In this document: piece after piece, positions 10,571-21,746 of the stretch
How the letters are laid out: every line of letters begins with the position of its first letter
How positions within the stretch are numbered: the stretch's first letter is position 1
The notes under the pieces: model-generated
Told to the model about the DNA's origin: nothing
Databases searched by the model: none
What the model saw: only the letters and a program-made list of their open reading frames with translations
Assembly: GCA_010094045.1 (NCBI GenBank)
Contig: ML986660.1
Coordinates: 153,675 to 217,674, forward strand
Length of the DNA stretch: 64,000 nucleotides
Direction of reading: 5' to 3'
Origin: Lojkania enalia
Lineage: Eukaryota; Ascomycota; Dothideomycetes; Pleosporales
Made by a program: the position numbers and the translations under genes

Positions 10571-11988
10571 ATGGCGACGCTCCTCACCAATGGTAGCAAA
10601 CACGAGAAGGAGGCCTCTTCCACCTCTACTGACATTCTCACTCTGGCGCTGGACATCGTACAGAATGCAGCCAGCATTAAAACGCTGCTCGCTTCCCAAC
10701 ATCTCCCTGCTCCAAGCTTCTCGCCTGACTCGGCGGAGTTGCCGGACACGCCGGAACATGCCGCCCTGCGCAGCCGACTCGTGGCCGCGCTTGATGATCT
10801 ACGGCTGCTAGTCGTCGGGCCGCGCCGCACGATGCGCAGCCTCATCTGTTTCAGCAACGACCTAGCCGCTTTTCAGGTCGCGTTCGAGTTTGGCTTCTTC
10901 ACCATTGTTCCCGAGTCGGAAGAGGGTATCACCTTGGAAGAGGTCGCCCGGAAAGCGGGGATAGATGCAGGCCGGGCGCGCCAGGTGCTGAGGATGCTGT
11001 GCACGCATCGCGTCTTCAAGGAGACCAAAGACGGGTGGTTCGCGCACACGGCGAGCAGCGTGGCCTTCAGCCGGGACGAGAACCTGAGGTGTGCCGGGCA
11101 TTATGGGATGGATGAGATGTTCAAGGCCGCCTCTTCGACGGCCGACACCATCAAGGCGTCGCCTCAGAAATCTGACCTTGCGCATTCGCCCTTCAAGACG
11201 CGCCTTGGTGCTTCCATGTTTGAGTACTACGAGCAGAATCCGGAGCATGCTGCTCGGTTCGCCAAGGCCATGGCCGGTGTTGCAGGTGGTACGTAAATCT
11301 GGAATTCCCCCCCTTTCATACCTTACCCTCTATCGCATCTGCAATGTACAAAGGCTAACAGAGAACAGTCGACCGTAAAACTAGCACACTCGGTGACCTG
11401 TTCCCGTGGAACACACTCCATGGCACTGTCGTCGATGTGGGCGGCGGCAGCGGGCATATCTCCATTGCCCTCGCGCACCGGTTCCCACATCTCACGTTCC
11501 TCGTGCAGGACGGTGTGCCTGACATGCTTGCCCAGGGCCGGCGCCTCCTCGCGGTCGAGGACCCTGCCGTGGCCTGTCGTATCGAGCTGCTGCAGCACGA
11601 CTTCTTCCAGCCACAGCCGCCGCCTGAACGCCTCACCACCCGCGGACCCGTAGCCGCCTTCTTCCTCCGCCACGTCTTTCACAACTGGAACGACGATGAC
11701 GCCGTGACCATCGCCCGCGCGCTCGTGCCCGCCCTCGAGGCCGCCGCCCCGGAGACCCCACTAATCATCAGCGAAAGGGTGCTTCCCTGTCTGGGGGATG
11801 AGGTGCCACTGCACGAGGAGCGCGCCATGCGCCAGATGGACATGATGATGATGGTGGGGCTGGGAGCTAAGGAACGAACGCTCGCCGAGTGGAAGGCCTT
11901 GTTTAGGGCGGCAGACGAGAGACTGGAGGTGAAGAAGGTGCACGGACAGGCGGCGTCGGGCATCTTGGAGGTGGTGCTTAGGAAATGA
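10571..11988 (+). CDS. SAM-dependent O-methyltransferase, two exons
   Basis: The enzyme transfers a methyl group from S-adenosylmethionine to a hydroxyl, here probably of an aromatic metabolite. Exons 10571-11288 and 11369-11988 encode 445 aa; the 80 bp intron has donor GTACGT and acceptor ACAG. The ATG at 10571 has an AACCATGG context; the frame is open upstream but without an ATG. The N-terminal part (about 20-200) has the winged-helix dimerisation look of plant-type O-methyltransferases (LEEVARKAGIDAGRARQVLR). The C-terminal part is the Rossmann fold: motif I VVDVGGGSGH (260-269), HDFF (316-319), then RHVFHNWNDDDAV with His344 as the likely general base. Size and order fit fungal enzymes of the sterigmatocystin 8-O-methyltransferase type. 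Substrate is unknown. Confidence 0.92.
11289..11368 (+). other. O-methyltransferase intron
   Basis: GTACGT donor, a GCTAACAG element near the end and AACAG acceptor. Removal joins AKAMAGVAG to VDRKTSTLG in frame just before SAM motif I; without splicing the frame stops at 11296. Confidence 0.9.
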
Positions 11989-12704
11989 GGGAGACCATGT
12001 TGATTAGAGCGAAGATAAATTTGAATGTAATAAAGAATATGAGGCTTTATTTTGGACTCTCACACTATATGGCGGTCTCAACTAGCACTTGCAAAATATG
12101 ATCTGCTACCACAGCATCCAAAGGAAGTGAAGTGAGACTGCCAGAACCCCGAGCGCCACCATTTGCTGTAGCAGAAAAAAACCGCTGGATGGATTCAAAT
12201 TCGATTGATGATATAAGCCGCTTGTATTGTCAGCATCCGAGGACTCGGCCCACAAAACATTACATCGCAGAGATCATGGGTGACTTAGGTCAAAACATAT
12301 ACCGCCGTTGCAGATGCCATGTCTTCTGAAGCTACTTTGCTCTGTCTGAGCTCTCCGAAACCCGATTCTTGTAGGAGCCTACTTCGCCGGACAAAGGAGA
12401 CTCGTTTCAGCCGGAGAGCTCGTCTTCTCGTAATATTGTTACCCCTGCTTCATCTCAAGCATTTATCACCTCTGGTATGAGCGATCTCTAGGAACTGGAT
12501 TCTAGCTACCTAGTTCAGGATGCTATTTACAACCAAGATGGAATGAAAAGAGAAGAGAATCCGATGTTTCGCGAAGTCACAGAGTTTTCCAAGCACGAGC
12601 CACGCATTAAAATCTGAACGCGAGAGACGACCATTCGTATTATCAGTATAATACATTCCTTTTCAGTTGCTCCTGTAATCTCTTTAATCTCTAATTTATG
12701 CCTA
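11989..12704. other. Convergent intergenic region
   Basis: This is the 3' side of both the methyltransferase and the SDR. A canonical AATAAA lies at 12029-12034, 41 bp after the methyltransferase stop. Short frames here (for example 12132-12329) have no protein-like features. Nothing else is recognised. Confidence 0.5.
12029..12034 (+). terminator. Candidate polyadenylation signal
   Basis: AATAAA in an AT-rich context 41 bp downstream of the methyltransferase stop codon. Confidence 0.5.
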
Positions 12705-13618
12705 TCAACGCTTGACATGCTCTAAGCCCCGTTCGGCGTTGACCATCCTGTCGACTAACCACGTGGGGAACACCCAGGTTGCGAATCTTACAAGTGGAGC
12801 AAACGTCCCATGCCAGATTGTACCCCTAGCTCCGCCGAGAATGTCCTTGACCAGCTTGTCGGCAAGCACTTGGACTTTCATGGCCTTGCCCTGGTGGTCC
12901 ATTCGTTCCTTGTATGCCGCGTCCTGAGTGTTGTAATAGTGCGAAGTCTCAGGCAGCCTCATCCGACCACCGGGCTTGCCGAACATGGGTGTGTCGGCAG
13001 ACCCGCACATGACTGTCACAACACGCACGCCCAGCGGCTCCAGCTCGAGTCGCAAGGTTTCCGATATGCGTGCTTCGGCCGCTTTAGAACTGGCAAAGAT
13101 GCCTGGCCGCCGGGTTAGCTTTTCACCGACTGCCCACGGTGTAGGCGGGGAGTTGAAGCTTTAGCCGACTTACCCGCCCACACCATGGACAGGACAGCGT
13201 CAATGGAACTTTGGTTGGAAACAATCCCCTTAGCCTCGATAAGCAAGGGAGCAAATGCCTGGACCATGGCTAGAGGGCCCCAGACGTTGACGTCGTATAG
13301 CTTCTTTGCTTCGGTGATGTCGACGTCCAGCAGCGGGCAGACGAACTCGACCCCGGCGTTGTTGACTAGGACGTCGAGCTTCCCGCCCGTGCGCTTCGCG
13401 ACCGTGTCCTTGCACTGCGAGATGGTCTGCGGAACGGTGACATCTAGCTCGAGTATCTCCATGTTGCTTAGCGCTGAGAGGTCCGCAGCCTTGGAGGGAT
13501 CGCGCGCCGTGGCGAAAACATGGAATCCCCGTTCGTGAAAGATCTTGGCCATGGCCCAGCCGATACCGCCGGTGCTGCAGCCTGTAATCAGGACCGTCTT
13601 CTTCTGTATTGTTGCCAT
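12705..13618 (-). CDS. Short-chain dehydrogenase/reductase with altered active site, two exons
   Basis: Classical SDRs move hydride between NAD(P)H and a carbonyl or alcohol. Exons 13618-13174 and 13102-12705 encode 280 aa; the 71 bp intron has GTAAGT, a CTAAC branch site and CCAG. The ATG at 13618 precedes KKTVLITGCSTGGIG, the TGxxxGxG cofactor loop (12-20). NNAG is at 86-89, the active-site Asn is in DVNVWG (111), and Ser137/138 is in NQSS. The YxxxK motif should read Tyr at 151, but the sequence gives IFASSKAA, so Phe151 with Lys155 kept. The C-terminal part (SETLRLELEPLGVRVVTV, then FATWVFPTWLVDRM) resembles the fungal Ayr1-like group. The Phe may weaken or abolish ordinary reductase activity. 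It is divergent from the gene at 14301. Confidence 0.88.
13103..13173 (-). other. SDR intron
   Basis: GTAAGT donor, AGCTAACCC branch region, GGCCAG acceptor. Splicing gives VWAG-IFASSKAAEAR and restores the SDR core around Lys155. Confidence 0.9.
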
Positions 13619-14300
13619 GGAGTCGTTGTTAGTAGAAGAGAGCGATGAACATTGAGACTGATGCGGATCCGACAATAATATTAAGCGGAAGTTTCGGCCA
13701 TTGTGTTACATTGCAGCTAGGCCGGGGAGGGGGGGGAGGTGTTTCGAGGATCTATGCAGCCGGCTAGATTTGCTCTCCGTAGGACGTACGTATAATTTGA
13801 GTCCCCGAAGTATGACCAACTGTTAGCCCGGGGTTGTGCGCCAATTACCGAGCTACTTTTCAAAGGTGCATGCGGAGACTTACTGCATGCAGTCAAAATC
13901 GGACCAAATATCCTCCGACTTGCTTCAGTTGCAGACAAAAGTATATGCTATGGGGATTCGCCAAGTCAGCGGCAACAATAATAATCCGACAAAACAAAGC
14001 CACGCATAAATCTTTGTCAACAAAGTAGGTACGTACTTCGGGGATTCGGAATTCTCTGACTTGCATGCGATCCTCACACCTAAATTGACATCGGCACTTT
14101 GCATTACGTCTTGTGACTTTGAATTCCCCGAAGTAAGGCTCGCTCCTGGGCAAACATGCTTAGACTTTAAGAAAGTTGAGTAAGACAAATCTGTTCTACT
14201 ACAAAAGCATCAGAAGGTTGCTAAGATAGAAGCACTACACAGCTTCAAACTCGGTCGCTACCCGTCACCCAGAATTACAAACAAAATCTCAAATCCGAAG
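13619..14300. promoter_or_regulatory. Divergent promoter of SDR and secreted-protein gene
   Basis: A 682 bp interval between two start codons. It contains a G-rich run (about 13,723-13,740) and three exact copies of an 11 bp word, annotated separately. No coding frame with protein-like character was seen. Confidence 0.55.
13802..14135. repeat. Three copies of TCCCCGAAGTA
   Basis: The word occurs forward at 13802-13812 and 14125-14135, and as its exact reverse complement TACTTCGGGGA at 14034-14044. The last two face each other across about 80 bp. The middle copy is followed by TTCGGAATTC and the last is preceded by GAAT, so the similarity extends slightly further. It may be a binding site for a regulator of the divergent pair. 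Confidence 0.55.
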
Positions 14301-14966
14301 ATGCTCCGCAACCCAGCTTGTCTTGCCATTGCGGCCATGTCCGCCATTGCTTTTATGACGCAACCCGCCTATGGACAGTCCTCGAATGTCACACTATTCA
14401 AACCTCCTACACTTGTCCCATTTCTCCACATTGACCTGAAAGTTGAGGACACAACGTTTGTGACCGCCACCAATGGAATTATTACTGGACAGGCTAATAA
14501 CCAAGGCGGTAAGCGATGTCTCTCGACTTCACAAGAAGATAGTAGGACTAACTGAAGTCAAGGCAACTTTACTGGCGCCATAACCGGTCAAGTTCTGAAA
14601 CTCGGCACGGAATTTGAGACATTTCCAACAGCTGCTAACTTTACAGAAAGTGTAAGTAGCCGTGATGCTGCATTTCCTTCATTATATTGCCTCATGAGCA
14701 TACGCTAATGTCGTGAGCTGTAGACTTACGACAATGTCTTCACATTGCTTACTACTGATGGGACAACAATCCTTATGAGCGTCCGCGGATACATCCATTA
14801 CACTGGGAACCATCTACATGGCTTTTCCCGTATGGAGTTCTCCACCGATTCCGCGGATTACCAATATCTGAGTTATGGTAATTATGTCTCGGAGTTTGAT
14901 GCCACTTATCCTTCAGGCAGAGCCTCTGTGGATGTGTTCGAGATGCAAACCAGCGGGCACTACTAG
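14301..14966 (+). CDS. Small secreted protein, DUF3237-like, three exons
   Basis: Exons 14301-14508, 14563-14651 and 14724-14966 encode 179 aa. Intron 1 (54 bp) has GTAAGC and an ACTAAC branch site; intron 2 (72 bp) has GTAAGT and TGTAG. Residues 1 to about 25 form a signal peptide ending AYGQ. The mature part is beta-rich: LHIDLKVED, a Gly/Asn stretch GQANNQGGNFTGAITGQV, then TLLTTDGTTILMSVRGYIHY and FSTDSADYQYLSYGNYV. The GGxFxGxxxGxV and TDDG-like pattern with a closing Tyr-rich strand recalls DUF3237 beta-barrel proteins; that assignment is from memory and tentative. Two NFT-type sequons are present. It is the last gene before the RIP-mutated region and looks intact. Confidence 0.75.
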
Positions 14967-15380
14967 GGGTTCAATCATAGGATAGCTGGTGAGAGAGGGG
15001 ATTTGGCTCCTCCCTGCACGTAATTCAAGAAGTCGGGATGTTATCCTGAGACCTTGGAAAAAAAGGAATTTGAGAGCGTAGAATAGAGATGGTCACTTCT
15101 TCCGTCGGGCTCTGCTCGGGTCCTATCTTTGATAGGTTTATAACAATATATACTTTTATGCCTACTTCTCCTGGATCGAAGCACCTCTAGGATTTAAGAC
15201 CCCTGGTTATACCACAATATTATCATAACAATAGGCGAAAATCCATCATATTGGTCAAATACTTCCCGAGATGGACCAGGCTAGTATATGCGCCTAACAA
15301 TAACGGGCCCCTATCCGCATGCGACGCTATTATATTGAATGTAGCTATGGATGCAAACAACACCTATTAGCCGTATTCAG
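14967..15380. other. Transition zone to AT-rich compartment
   Basis: Downstream of the secreted-protein gene, base composition falls quickly. CA and TG dinucleotides still occur up to about 15,370 (for example TATGGATGCAAACAACACC) and then almost vanish. No gene is seen. Confidence 0.6.
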
Positions 15381-15572
15381 AGTTATAAAATATTCTATTA
15401 TATCCTATAGAGTACTACGATAGTTATACTATATATATATAGCTAAAATTAATGGAATTATACTTAATAAGGTGGTTAAGAAAAAGTAAGAAATAAAGAA
15501 TTAGAATAGTATTATAGAACGCTTATATACGGTTGGTTAAATATACTTTAGATAGTTAACTCTATTACTAGA

Positions 15573-16360
15573 ATATATTCTATTATCGAAGTAGCTACTC
15601 TATTAAAACGGCCACTTTTTCTTAGCGTTATAAGCACTATATACGAACTATAATAAATCTACAATACAACCTTCTATTAATTTAATAAGAAGGTAGAATT
15701 AAGCTTACCTTATAAGTATAACGATGCGAAGAAATCGTTCCACGAAAAGCTTTACATGTAACCTTATCCTAAAGCTTTTTACTTATCTTATCCTACCCCC
15801 GGCTCCGCCTCTTTTCCCATCTGTATATAGTTGTACACTCCCTTATAAGTAGCTTAGTAGTTCTTCTATATCCTTTTATATAAGGCCTATAGGTGTTAAT
15901 AGAATTCCCAGGTCCCTAAACCCCTATATACTCCTATATACCTCTAAGTAGATTTGTGCCGCATTTAGACCTATTATCTTACCTATACTATTATAATAAG
16001 TATATAAATTAGGCTAATTTAAAAGCGTATAATACGCTACTATAGTTTATAATATATAATATTAATAACTCTCTACTTAACTTTATAGAATCGCGTTTTA
16101 ATCTTATATATAACTAAATTACTAGAAGCTTATAATAACCGAAGAATAAATAATTATATAATATCTTCTTAACCTTAATTTATAAGAATTTACGCTCTAA
16201 CTATATAAGGTAGTAGATATAATAGATAAACTATTAGGTGTATATAATAGAATATTTAAAATATATATAAATAAGTTTAAAATAGTCTTTAATTAAATAA
16301 AAAATTATTAAAGAATAAAATAAGAGAATTTAGAGGTTATTAATATATAGTTTAAGTTTA
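15573..16360 (+). mobile_element. Family A Fot1-like element, 5' fragment
   Basis: It starts with a RIP-mutated copy of the family A end (ACGTATTCTACTATCGAAGC in the best copy), followed by the family signature CACTTTTTCTTAG. Homology to the copy at 45143 continues for about 790 bp until a second A element begins at 16361. No clear TA lies before 15573. Confidence 0.65.
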
Positions 16361-16429
16361 ATATATTCTACTATTAAAGTAGCTACTCTATTAAAATAGC
16401 TACTTTTTCTTAGTATAATAAATACTATA
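16361..16429 (-). mobile_element. Family A terminal fragment, host of the next A copy
   Basis: A 67 bp A end (ATATATTCTACTATTAAAGT...) is inserted at the TA of GTTTAAGTTTA in the preceding fragment. It is interrupted at TA 16428-16429 by another A copy and resumes at 20134 for a few dozen bases (AAAAAGTTAACTTACTTAAT). Confidence 0.6.
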
Positions 16430-19400
16430 ATATATTCTACTATCGAGGCGGCTAAACTATTAAAGCGGCTACTTTTTCTTAGCGTAATAAATACTATATA
16501 CAAAAAGTTAATTTACTTAATACTAATAAAAGATTCTATATATAATATACTTTTATCTAATTTAGAATTTTCCCTACTATCTTTTTAGTACGTACGAGCG
16601 TTATATCTAGTCTTACTATAGTTACTATAGTAGCGTTAAGCTGGTTAAGCCCTTTCTTAAGTATTAGTACTATAAGTCTTCTTAAAGAGTTAAGAGTTTA
16701 TAGATACTTTAGCAGCTATATATAAAAATCCCTTACTATATAATACTATACTACTATACTAAATATACTTTCTTTTATACGTTTTATACTTAGTTACTTC
16801 TTCTAATTACCTTTTAAGCTTAGAGTTACAAGCTTAAAGAAGTATATTCTAATATAGTATTAACTTAGCACCTTTTATAAGCTATAAGAATCCTTCTTAT
16901 ACCTCTTTTAGTAATTATATAAAGGATTTTTATATAAGTATTAATTGTAACCTAAATTTATATATATATTACTTAGAGTTTTAGACTACTAAGAGTCTTC
17001 TTATAAAAGTAGTTCTAGTAGGGTACGTAGTTATATATTAAGATAATCTAATATAATCTATACGTTTAAAAGAATAATTCCTATTACTTTAAAGGCTTTT
17101 TAATAGTTCTTATATATAAATATATTAAAAAACACGTTTTTAAAGGCTGGAAGGAAGCTTTTTTTATTAATATAGTAGATACGTTAACGCGCTAAGTTTT
17201 ATACGCGCTATAAGTACTTTAACTTTAATAGTAAGAAGTAAACTATATTAAGAGGCTAAAGTATATACAATAAATAAGAAAGTATATAAAGCGTTAGAAT
17301 CTTTTATATAAGGTAGTAATCTTTAAATTTCTAGTTAAGGTGGCTTTTATAGCTGTCTAAAATAAGTAGCCTATATAACTCTATCTAATATATCTTTATA
17401 TACTTATTAAAGTACTTTAGCTACTTAAGACTAAGTATATTATTTATCTAGCCGTTCTTAGAGACTAAAATTTTTTAATTGTATAGTATACCTACTTCTT
17501 TATACTATATAGAGATATAGATATATCCTTTATAAATAATAAATAGTAGAGTTGTATATATAGTAGTATAGATACTTTAGATAACTATAATCTACTCGTA
17601 ATTACTTAGCTGTATAAGAGTAGGCCTTATATAATATTCTAAACCTATAATAACCTTTATAGTATTAATAACATCTATTTAAAAGCCTATCTTATTAAAG
17701 TTGTAGATATTATTATTATATATGCTATATTTTGCAATTATATCCCGTACGAGTTTAAACTATATGTTAATAACTTCTAGATTCTCTTATTTTATTCTTT
17801 AACAATCCTTTACTTAATTAAAAGCTATTTTAAACTTGTTTATACGCGCTATAAATTATTTAGGCTAATTCTTTCCTATAGATATTCTACTACGTACGCC
17901 TAATAATTTATCTATTATATCTACTACCTTATATAGCTAAAGCGTAAATTCTTATAAATTAAGGTTAAAAATATATTATACGATTATTTATTCTTTAATT
18001 ACTATAAGCTTCTAGTAATTTAGTTATATACGAGGGTAAAACGCGATTCTATAAAGTTGAATAATATATTTATAAGCGAGCGGCCACTATAAGTAAATAG
18101 CTACCTCTACTAACTTTTTACGCCTTTACAGCAATCTATCTTAATAACATAATAAGATAATTATAATATTTAAACTACGCTAGATTAAGGAATATCTATA
18201 ATATCTTTCTTATAAGTTCTTAAGTTATAGCTAGTTTTCCTATAGTAGCTGTAGTACGCTAAAGCCTACTAACTTATATTTAATTACGCCTTACCTTAAT
18301 ATATTTCCTCCTCTAACTACTACTTAATATCTTTTTAAGTAATAATATCCTCTACCTCTACCTTTATTAAGGTATCTTTCTACTAGATCCTCTTCTTTTT
18401 ACACTTTCTACGCGTTATAGTAGTCTTATTTACTTTCTTAAGTCTTATAATCTAATTATATATAAGTATACTTTCGTATACTATTACTTTAGTACTTTTT
18501 TTAAGCTGGTTAAGTACTATAATAATAGAAGTAGGCGATAAGCTTTTATACCTCTAAATTCTATCGCGAATTAATATTAATTAAGCGTCTAGCTTACGCA
18601 TATTACTTAGTATTTTAGCTTCTTAGAGGGTAACCTCTAGCGCAGGTAGTATTAGCGTATAAAGTTTAATATTAAGCTTTAATATTACCGCCTTTAAATT
18701 ATATAAAACTAGACTAGCGCTTTAAAAGTTTACGTAGATATTCTCTTTTATAATTAACTACTTATAAGCTGTATAGAAGGTAGATAAGAACTTTAACTTT
18801 ATAATATAGTTAATATAGTTATATATTAAGCTTTTAATCTAGCGCCCGTACGCGCGCTTTAATAGTAAAAAATAGCTAATATTAAGCAGCTATAGAAGAT
18901 GCGATAAATATAGTAGTATATAGAGAGTATAGATATTATTCTCCTTATAAAGCTATTAGAATTTAAGCGAGTTATAGCTTTTATAACTATTAAGAATAAG
19001 TAACTAGCACGCGCCCACCCTATACTCTACTATATATTTAATAAAGTGCTTTAACTACTCTACTCTAAGCTTATTAGTAGTCTAGCTGTTATTACTAACT
19101 GTAAAAGCCCAGTCGTATAGTATATTATCCTTCTTATACTATATAGAGAGATAGTACTAGCTAGTAAAGATAATAAAGGGTAGGATTATCTACCTAGTAG
19201 CATTAACTGTATAGATTACAGTAACCTACTTATAATTATCTAGCTAAATAGCTTTTAGTTTACCTCGTCTCTCTAAGCTAGTAATAACTAGCTAAGCTAA
19301 TATCTTACCTATTATAAAGCCTGTCTTATTAAAGTTAAAGGTATCCTTATTATAAATACTATAAGTAGCTTTTATACGTACTATAAGGTTGAACTAAACT

Positions 19401-20133
19401 CTAATAGTTTCTAGATCCTTATATAGGGCTCTCTATTAATTATACAGCCGATTAAAACGCGTAATAAGGCTATCTATTTACTTAACAAAGTTGTGCAGCT
19501 ATAACTTACTAACTTAGTTAGTACCGTATTTAGTAAGCAGCTTATTTACTATATCTTATATAGTATCTAATATAGGCGGAAATCCTTACAAATCTAGGTT
19601 AAGTATATATCTAGTTATTACCTCCTCTTCTAGCTAAGTAAGCTTCTTTAAGTTAGGCTAGTAATTATATTATATAGTAATTCTAGCGTATTATTATTGT
19701 AGAGTTGTTCGGGGGTAGATATAGATTAAAGTAGCGTATTTTACGCTACTTATTTAGTATTAATTTATAGTTAAGATAGTAAGAAAAATATCTACTTTAT
19801 TATAGGGCAATTAAGAAGTAGTTAGTTAAGCTATTATAGTTAGAAGGTAACACGTCGCGAAAAGTTAGTAGGGGTAGCCGCTCGCTTATAGTAGCCGCTC
19901 GCTTATAAACACGTTAGAGAGTTGTTAATATTATATATTAAAAGCTATAGTAGTATATTATACGCTCTTAAACTAGCCTAATTTATATACTTATAAGGTA
20001 AGCTTAATTTTACCTTCTTATTAAATTAATAGAAGGTTATATTATAGATTTATTATAGTTCGTACGTAGTATTTATAATACTAAGAAAAAGTGGCCGCTT
20101 TAATAGTTTAGCCGTTTTAATAGTAGAATACGT
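16430..20133 (-). mobile_element. Family A Fot1-like DNA transposon, interrupted
   Basis: Both ends are recognisable: ATATATTCTACTATCGAGGC at the left and its RIP-diverged complement ending GTAGAATACGT at 20133, with TA target duplications at 16428-16429 and 20134-20135. Removing the nested element 18064-19914 plus one TA leaves 1851 bp, the size of Fot1-type elements. The transposase remnant runs on the minus strand. Confidence 0.8.
18064..19914 (-). mobile_element. B-like Fot1 element (1851 bp) nested in family A
   Basis: The ends are inverted: ATATATTTATAAGCGAGCGG on the left and the complement of ACGTGTTTATAAGCGAGCGG on the right; mismatches are C-to-T/G-to-A only. TA duplications lie at 18062-18063 and 19915-19916. 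The empty site GTTAAGTAGAGAGTTATT survives at about 51,044, proving the insertion. The transposase remnant on the minus strand includes an E-E-E-V-I-T-R-Y-I-L-N-L-D type helix-turn-helix region near 19,600. The repeated end motif AAGCGAGCGGCYACTAT occurs twice at each end. Confidence 0.88.
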
Positions 20134-21373
20134 TATATAAAAAGTTAACTTACTTAATATATAATAGCCTCTAATTAGCTAGGTATAGAATAGAGTAATA
20201 ACTAAAAGTAATTATATATTATAGAGGATTATTTTTATAGGTTTATAATAGAAGTATATAAGTAGAATATATAAAGAATATTTAAATTAATTATAAAGAG
20301 CTATAAATATTAGAGTTATAAAGTTATTAAATATAATTTAACTCCTCTACTATTCTTCCTATTTAGTTGCTACTTAGTAACTAGGCGGACTTAGTAGGAT
20401 AGTTTTAACTAAGTTATTAAACTGTTTATATAGTTAGTTTTATTTACTTATCTATATAAAGTTCTATACTTTAATAGGTTCTAGTATAAGAGTATTTATA
20501 ATACTATATCCTCTTTTTAAACTCTTAGTCTAAGAATTATACTATTTTCCTTAATTATATAGTAGGGTTAGTAAACTACTTATACTTTCTTTATATACTT
20601 TTCTAATATCTTCTTCTTACTATTTTATACTAAGTTACTATTACTATATTAACTATATTAATTCTTCTAGTTTAATTATAATATCTTATTTTTAATATTT
20701 TTATAAGAGGCTAATATATAAAATTAATAAAAAGTAGACTCTAAAATAATTATACTATTTTAAATACTTCTAGTCTAATATATAGTTATTTTATAATATT
20801 TTCTATAATACTTAAAATATTTATATACTTTAATTCCTTTATTAATTTATAGTACTTATATATAGTAGTAGAATATTAGAATAAAAAGGTTAAGAAGTTA
20901 GATTGCTAGTTTTAACTAGTTAAAGAGAAGTACTAAAAAATCTTAGATTAACTATAAGATATAAATAGTAAGGTAGTAGTAGTTTAAATAAAAGTTTAGT
21001 ATCTTTAGAAAATTTATAAGTAAGTAAAATATAGATATATAGAAGGTTATAAATATATATAGGAGTAACTTAAGGAAGAGAAAGAAGTAGATTATAAGAT
21101 AGGTCTCCTTCTTAAAGTAGAGTTACCTTTTATAATATAGCTAATATTATTTAATTCTATTACTCTATTTTTAAAACTTCTTTATAAGTTTAGTTTTTAT
21201 AATATATTTATAATATTATAAGGCTAAAGTTCTCTTCTAGTTCTTAAATATTATTCTATAAATTTCTATACTTATCTATTTCTAACTATTTAATTAGATA
21301 GTATTATTTATAATTCTATATCTTATATTTTATTATTTTCTAGATTTTCTATTTTTAGTCTTCTATATATATA
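20134..21373. other. Unassigned RIP-mutated sequence
   Basis: After a short family A remainder, about 1.2 kb of AT-rich sequence ends where the hAT repeat begins. No family is recognised; RIP has removed most information. Confidence 0.4.
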
Positions 21374-21746
21374 TCTAAGCTAGTAGATAAATATAGATTA
21401 GATTAGGGTTAGGGTTTTATATAAGTAGGGTAGGATTAAGGTTAGAGTTTTACTAATTAGCCTAGAGTATAGATAGAGTTAAAGTAGCTACTTAGTAATA
21501 GAGTATAGGTTAAGGTAGAGTTATATAGATTAGATTTTCTTAGAATCTAACTAATTAGTATACTTTAGAAAGTAGCTTAGTAAGAGTATATATAGTATAA
21601 TATTCTAGAATTTTATTATAGCTATTTATTATAGATTAGACTAATCTTACTTTATTAGATTCTAGAGTAGTATACTATAGTATATTATAGACTATAGTTA
21701 TATACTTCTTAACTATTAATTTTATATACTTTAATCTAATATAATA

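Noticed and set aside
12132..12329. 65-codon frame between methyltransferase and SDR
   Set aside because: Lies in the shared 3' region and has no protein-like pattern.
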